Assembly (NCBI GenBank): GCA_019918135.1
Contig: WBZZ01007004.1
Location: forward strand, 1 to 64,000
DNA length: 64,000 nucleotides
DNA from: Paulinella micropora
Taxonomy: Eukaryota > Cercozoa > Imbricatea > Euglyphida > Paulinellidae
Reading direction: 5' to 3'
The notes under the pieces were generated by a model. The model was not told the origin of the DNA and searched no databases. It saw nothing but the letters and a program-made list of their open reading frames with translations. Both the position numbers and the translations under genes were made by a program. This document shows positions 62,747 through 64,000 of this stretch, piece after piece. Within the stretch, counting starts at the first letter, position 1; each line of letters starts with the position of its first letter.

Positions 62747-63484
62747 GAATGACTTGGAAATACAACCAATTAAAACACAAAGAGATTGTGTTGAATTGCT
62801 TCCTATTCAAAAAGAAGGAATATTGCCAGCAATGGGGACTATGGTTATATGTGCAAGTACTGGCGGGGGTAAATCAGTTATGATTTGTAATCTACTCGCC
62901 AAAAAGAACATGTTGAAAGGTTTTCATGATAGAATAGTAGTCTTTTGCTTAAGTCCGTGCCCGATTTTGGAAGACACTCTCAAGTTAAAAAAAGGAGACA
63001 TAATCAAAGAAGATAAGCCTGATTTAATGAGAGGAATATTAACCAAACAAAAGGACTGATTAAAACTAAAGGATTTAAGAAGGCACCAAAAATATTATTG
63101 TTATTAGATGACATTGCACAGAGTAAAACTTTTCTCAAATCAGATGTGCTTACTGAGTTGTTTTTCGCTTCTACACATGCTAAAGTGTCAGTCTGGGTAG
63201 CAACTCAGAGTTATACACAACTTCCACGGAGAGTAAGAATTAATTGCCATTGGATGATTATTTTTAATGGAGTAAGGAGAAGCGAACTTGACAGACTGGC
63301 AGATGAATATGAAAGTCCTTTTCTCACTAAAAAAGAATTTTACAATATGGTTAAATATGTTACGGCAGAACCTTATTCGTTTCTAGCGATGAACAATACT
63401 GCCAGTGATAGAACAACCCAGTTTAGAAAGAATTTCTCTACTATATTGCGATTAAGTAAGGATAGAGATATGACAAACCTGTAA
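62747..63484 (+). pseudogene. Packaging ATPase (A32/FtsK-HerA-like), fossil
   Basis: Walker A is ICASTGGGKSVMIC and Walker B is ILLLLDDIAQSKTF, followed by a sensor-type VWVATQSYTQLPRR and a C-terminal FYNMVKYVTAEPYSFLAMNN. These are the features of PLV and virophage packaging ATPases. It belongs to a different subgroup from the ATPase at 5240-6100, which has ARKKSGKTT in the loop. Interrupted about once. Confidence 0.7.
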
Positions 63485-63524
63485 AAATTAAATTAAAAGT
63501 TTTTTTTCAGCAATAATATAGAAT

Positions 63525-64000
63525 ATGGCGGAATCAACTAAATTATACAAAACTCGCTATCAGCAGGCAATCGCACTTTGGTATAAAGAGAATTCGCAAG
63601 GAAAATTCGTAATAATTCGTAAGGGATCGCCCGAATACTTAGCAATAAGGAAGATAGAAGCGGACATTAAGAGTGGTAAGATTAAAAGTCAATTAAAACC
63701 AAAAGTAAGCAAATCAGGAAGTAAGAAAAATGAACAACCTATTGCCAGCGGACAGCCAGATCAAGTGCCAGATGAAGCATTGAAAAGAAAGGCACCAGAC
63801 ATAGCATCAGCAAATAATTCATCTCCCGAACCAAATGCAAAACCTGTTGAAATGTCTCCAGCGCCTAAGGTTGAACAATCCCCAAAATCTGTTAATCCCA
63901 CTCCTGTTGCCGTGCCAAAACAAACTACCACAACACCAGCAAGTAAGATAGAAGCAATAGAAGATGCTTATAAGGAAACTCTACCACCAACTAAAGAAGT
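63525..64000 (+). CDS. Ser/Pro/Lys-rich protein with conserved N-terminus, runs off the window
   Basis: At least 158 residues, open at the window end. MAESTKLYKTRYQQAIALWY opens it, then GKFVIIRKGSPEYLAIRKIE, which looks like a small folded domain. The rest is low complexity, rich in Pro, Ser, Lys and Ala, with no domain seen. AT-rich TTTTTTTTCAGCAATAATATA before the ATG fits the element's promoter style. It follows the ATPase on the same strand. Family not identified. Confidence 0.55.
   Translation, partial: MAESTKLYKTRYQQAIALWYKENSQGKFVIIRKGSPEYLAIRKIEADIKSGKIKSQLKPKVSKSGSKKNEQPIASGQPDQVPDEALKRKAPDIASANNSSPEPNAKPVEMSPAPKVEQSPKSVNPTPVAVPKQTTTTPASKIEAIEDAYKETLPPTKE

Larger units (their letters stand above)
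48474..64000. mobile_element. Polinton-like/virophage-like virus element 2, decayed
   Basis: Second AT-rich virus block. It contains a TVpol/S3-helicase-type replication gene, a fibre with S74 domain homologous to that of element 1, a membrane and a Cys-rich protein also shared with element 1, a GIY-YIG nuclease fossil, a PLA2-like virion protein and a packaging ATPase. The major capsid gene is not in the window and should lie to the right. Roughly ten breaks are visible, so it is older than element 1. Its left end may extend to ~38.2 kb, with the gypsy element inserted in its terminal region. Confidence 0.8.

Noticed and set aside
1-64000. CRISPR arrays, tRNA or rRNA genes
   Set aside because: None seen; the repeats present are palindromes, microsatellites or LTRs, without regular spacers.

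Overview
The window is a piece of a nuclear genome from an intron-rich, repeat-rich microbial eukaryote (probably an alga or other protist; the lineage cannot be fixed from the sequence alone). The evidence is a host methionyl-tRNA synthetase gene with many short GT-AG introns, a piggyBac DNA transposon, Ty1/copia and Ty3/gypsy LTR elements, long microsatellites, and two AT-rich integrated Polinton-like/virophage-like virus elements (PLVs).

Layout. (1) 1-~18,130: the right-hand ~18 kb of a PLV, left end outside the window. It carries a fibre with a phage-type S74 chaperone domain, small membrane and Cys-rich proteins, a packaging ATPase, a small basic core-like protein, an adenovirus-type cysteine protease, penton, double-jelly-roll major capsid protein, and a protein-primed family B DNA polymerase, plus small DNA-binding or nuclease-like genes. 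Virion genes read rightward and the polymerase side mostly leftward. It looks nearly whole, with about two breaks in the visible part, so it is probably the younger copy. (2) ~18,140-21,540: a truncated, rearranged Ty1/copia fossil. (3) 23,228-26,089: a degenerate piggyBac transposon with TTAA target duplications. (4) 28,323-34,505: the host MetRS gene on the minus strand, with GST-like N-domain, catalytic core, anticodon-binding domain and an EMAPII-like C-terminal domain. (5) ~34.9-38.2 kb: tandem duplications, 2.2 kb of GA-rich satellite, tetranucleotide repeats and a large foldback palindrome. (6) 39,226-48,302: a Ty3/gypsy element with both LTRs and a 4-bp target duplication, inserted into an older solo LTR of the same family in opposite orientation. 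(7) ~48.5-64.0 kb: a second, much more decayed PLV (roughly ten breaks), right end outside the window. It shares its fibre, membrane, Cys-rich and small accessory genes with the first PLV but carries a different replication module (TVpol/superfamily-3-helicase type), a GIY-YIG nuclease fossil and a phospholipase-A2-like virion protein.

Most noteworthy observations: (a) ~20-bp palindromes of one family scattered inside the coding regions of the first PLV, usually read in the same frame and inserting an 'NL(Q/G/R)(H/R)V(G/R)D'-type peptide; (b) paired long-stem hairpins sitting directly at the 3' ends of the capsid and polymerase genes, with a conserved loop motif; (c) two neighbouring PLVs with a common fibre module but different replication machinery, which suggests module swapping; (d) an AT-rich AATATTTTTT-type promoter motif upstream of several PLV genes; (e) the nested LTR insertion, where the 3' LTR is more similar to the older inverted LTR beside it than to its own 5' LTR. 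All family assignments come from reading motifs by eye; no database search was possible.
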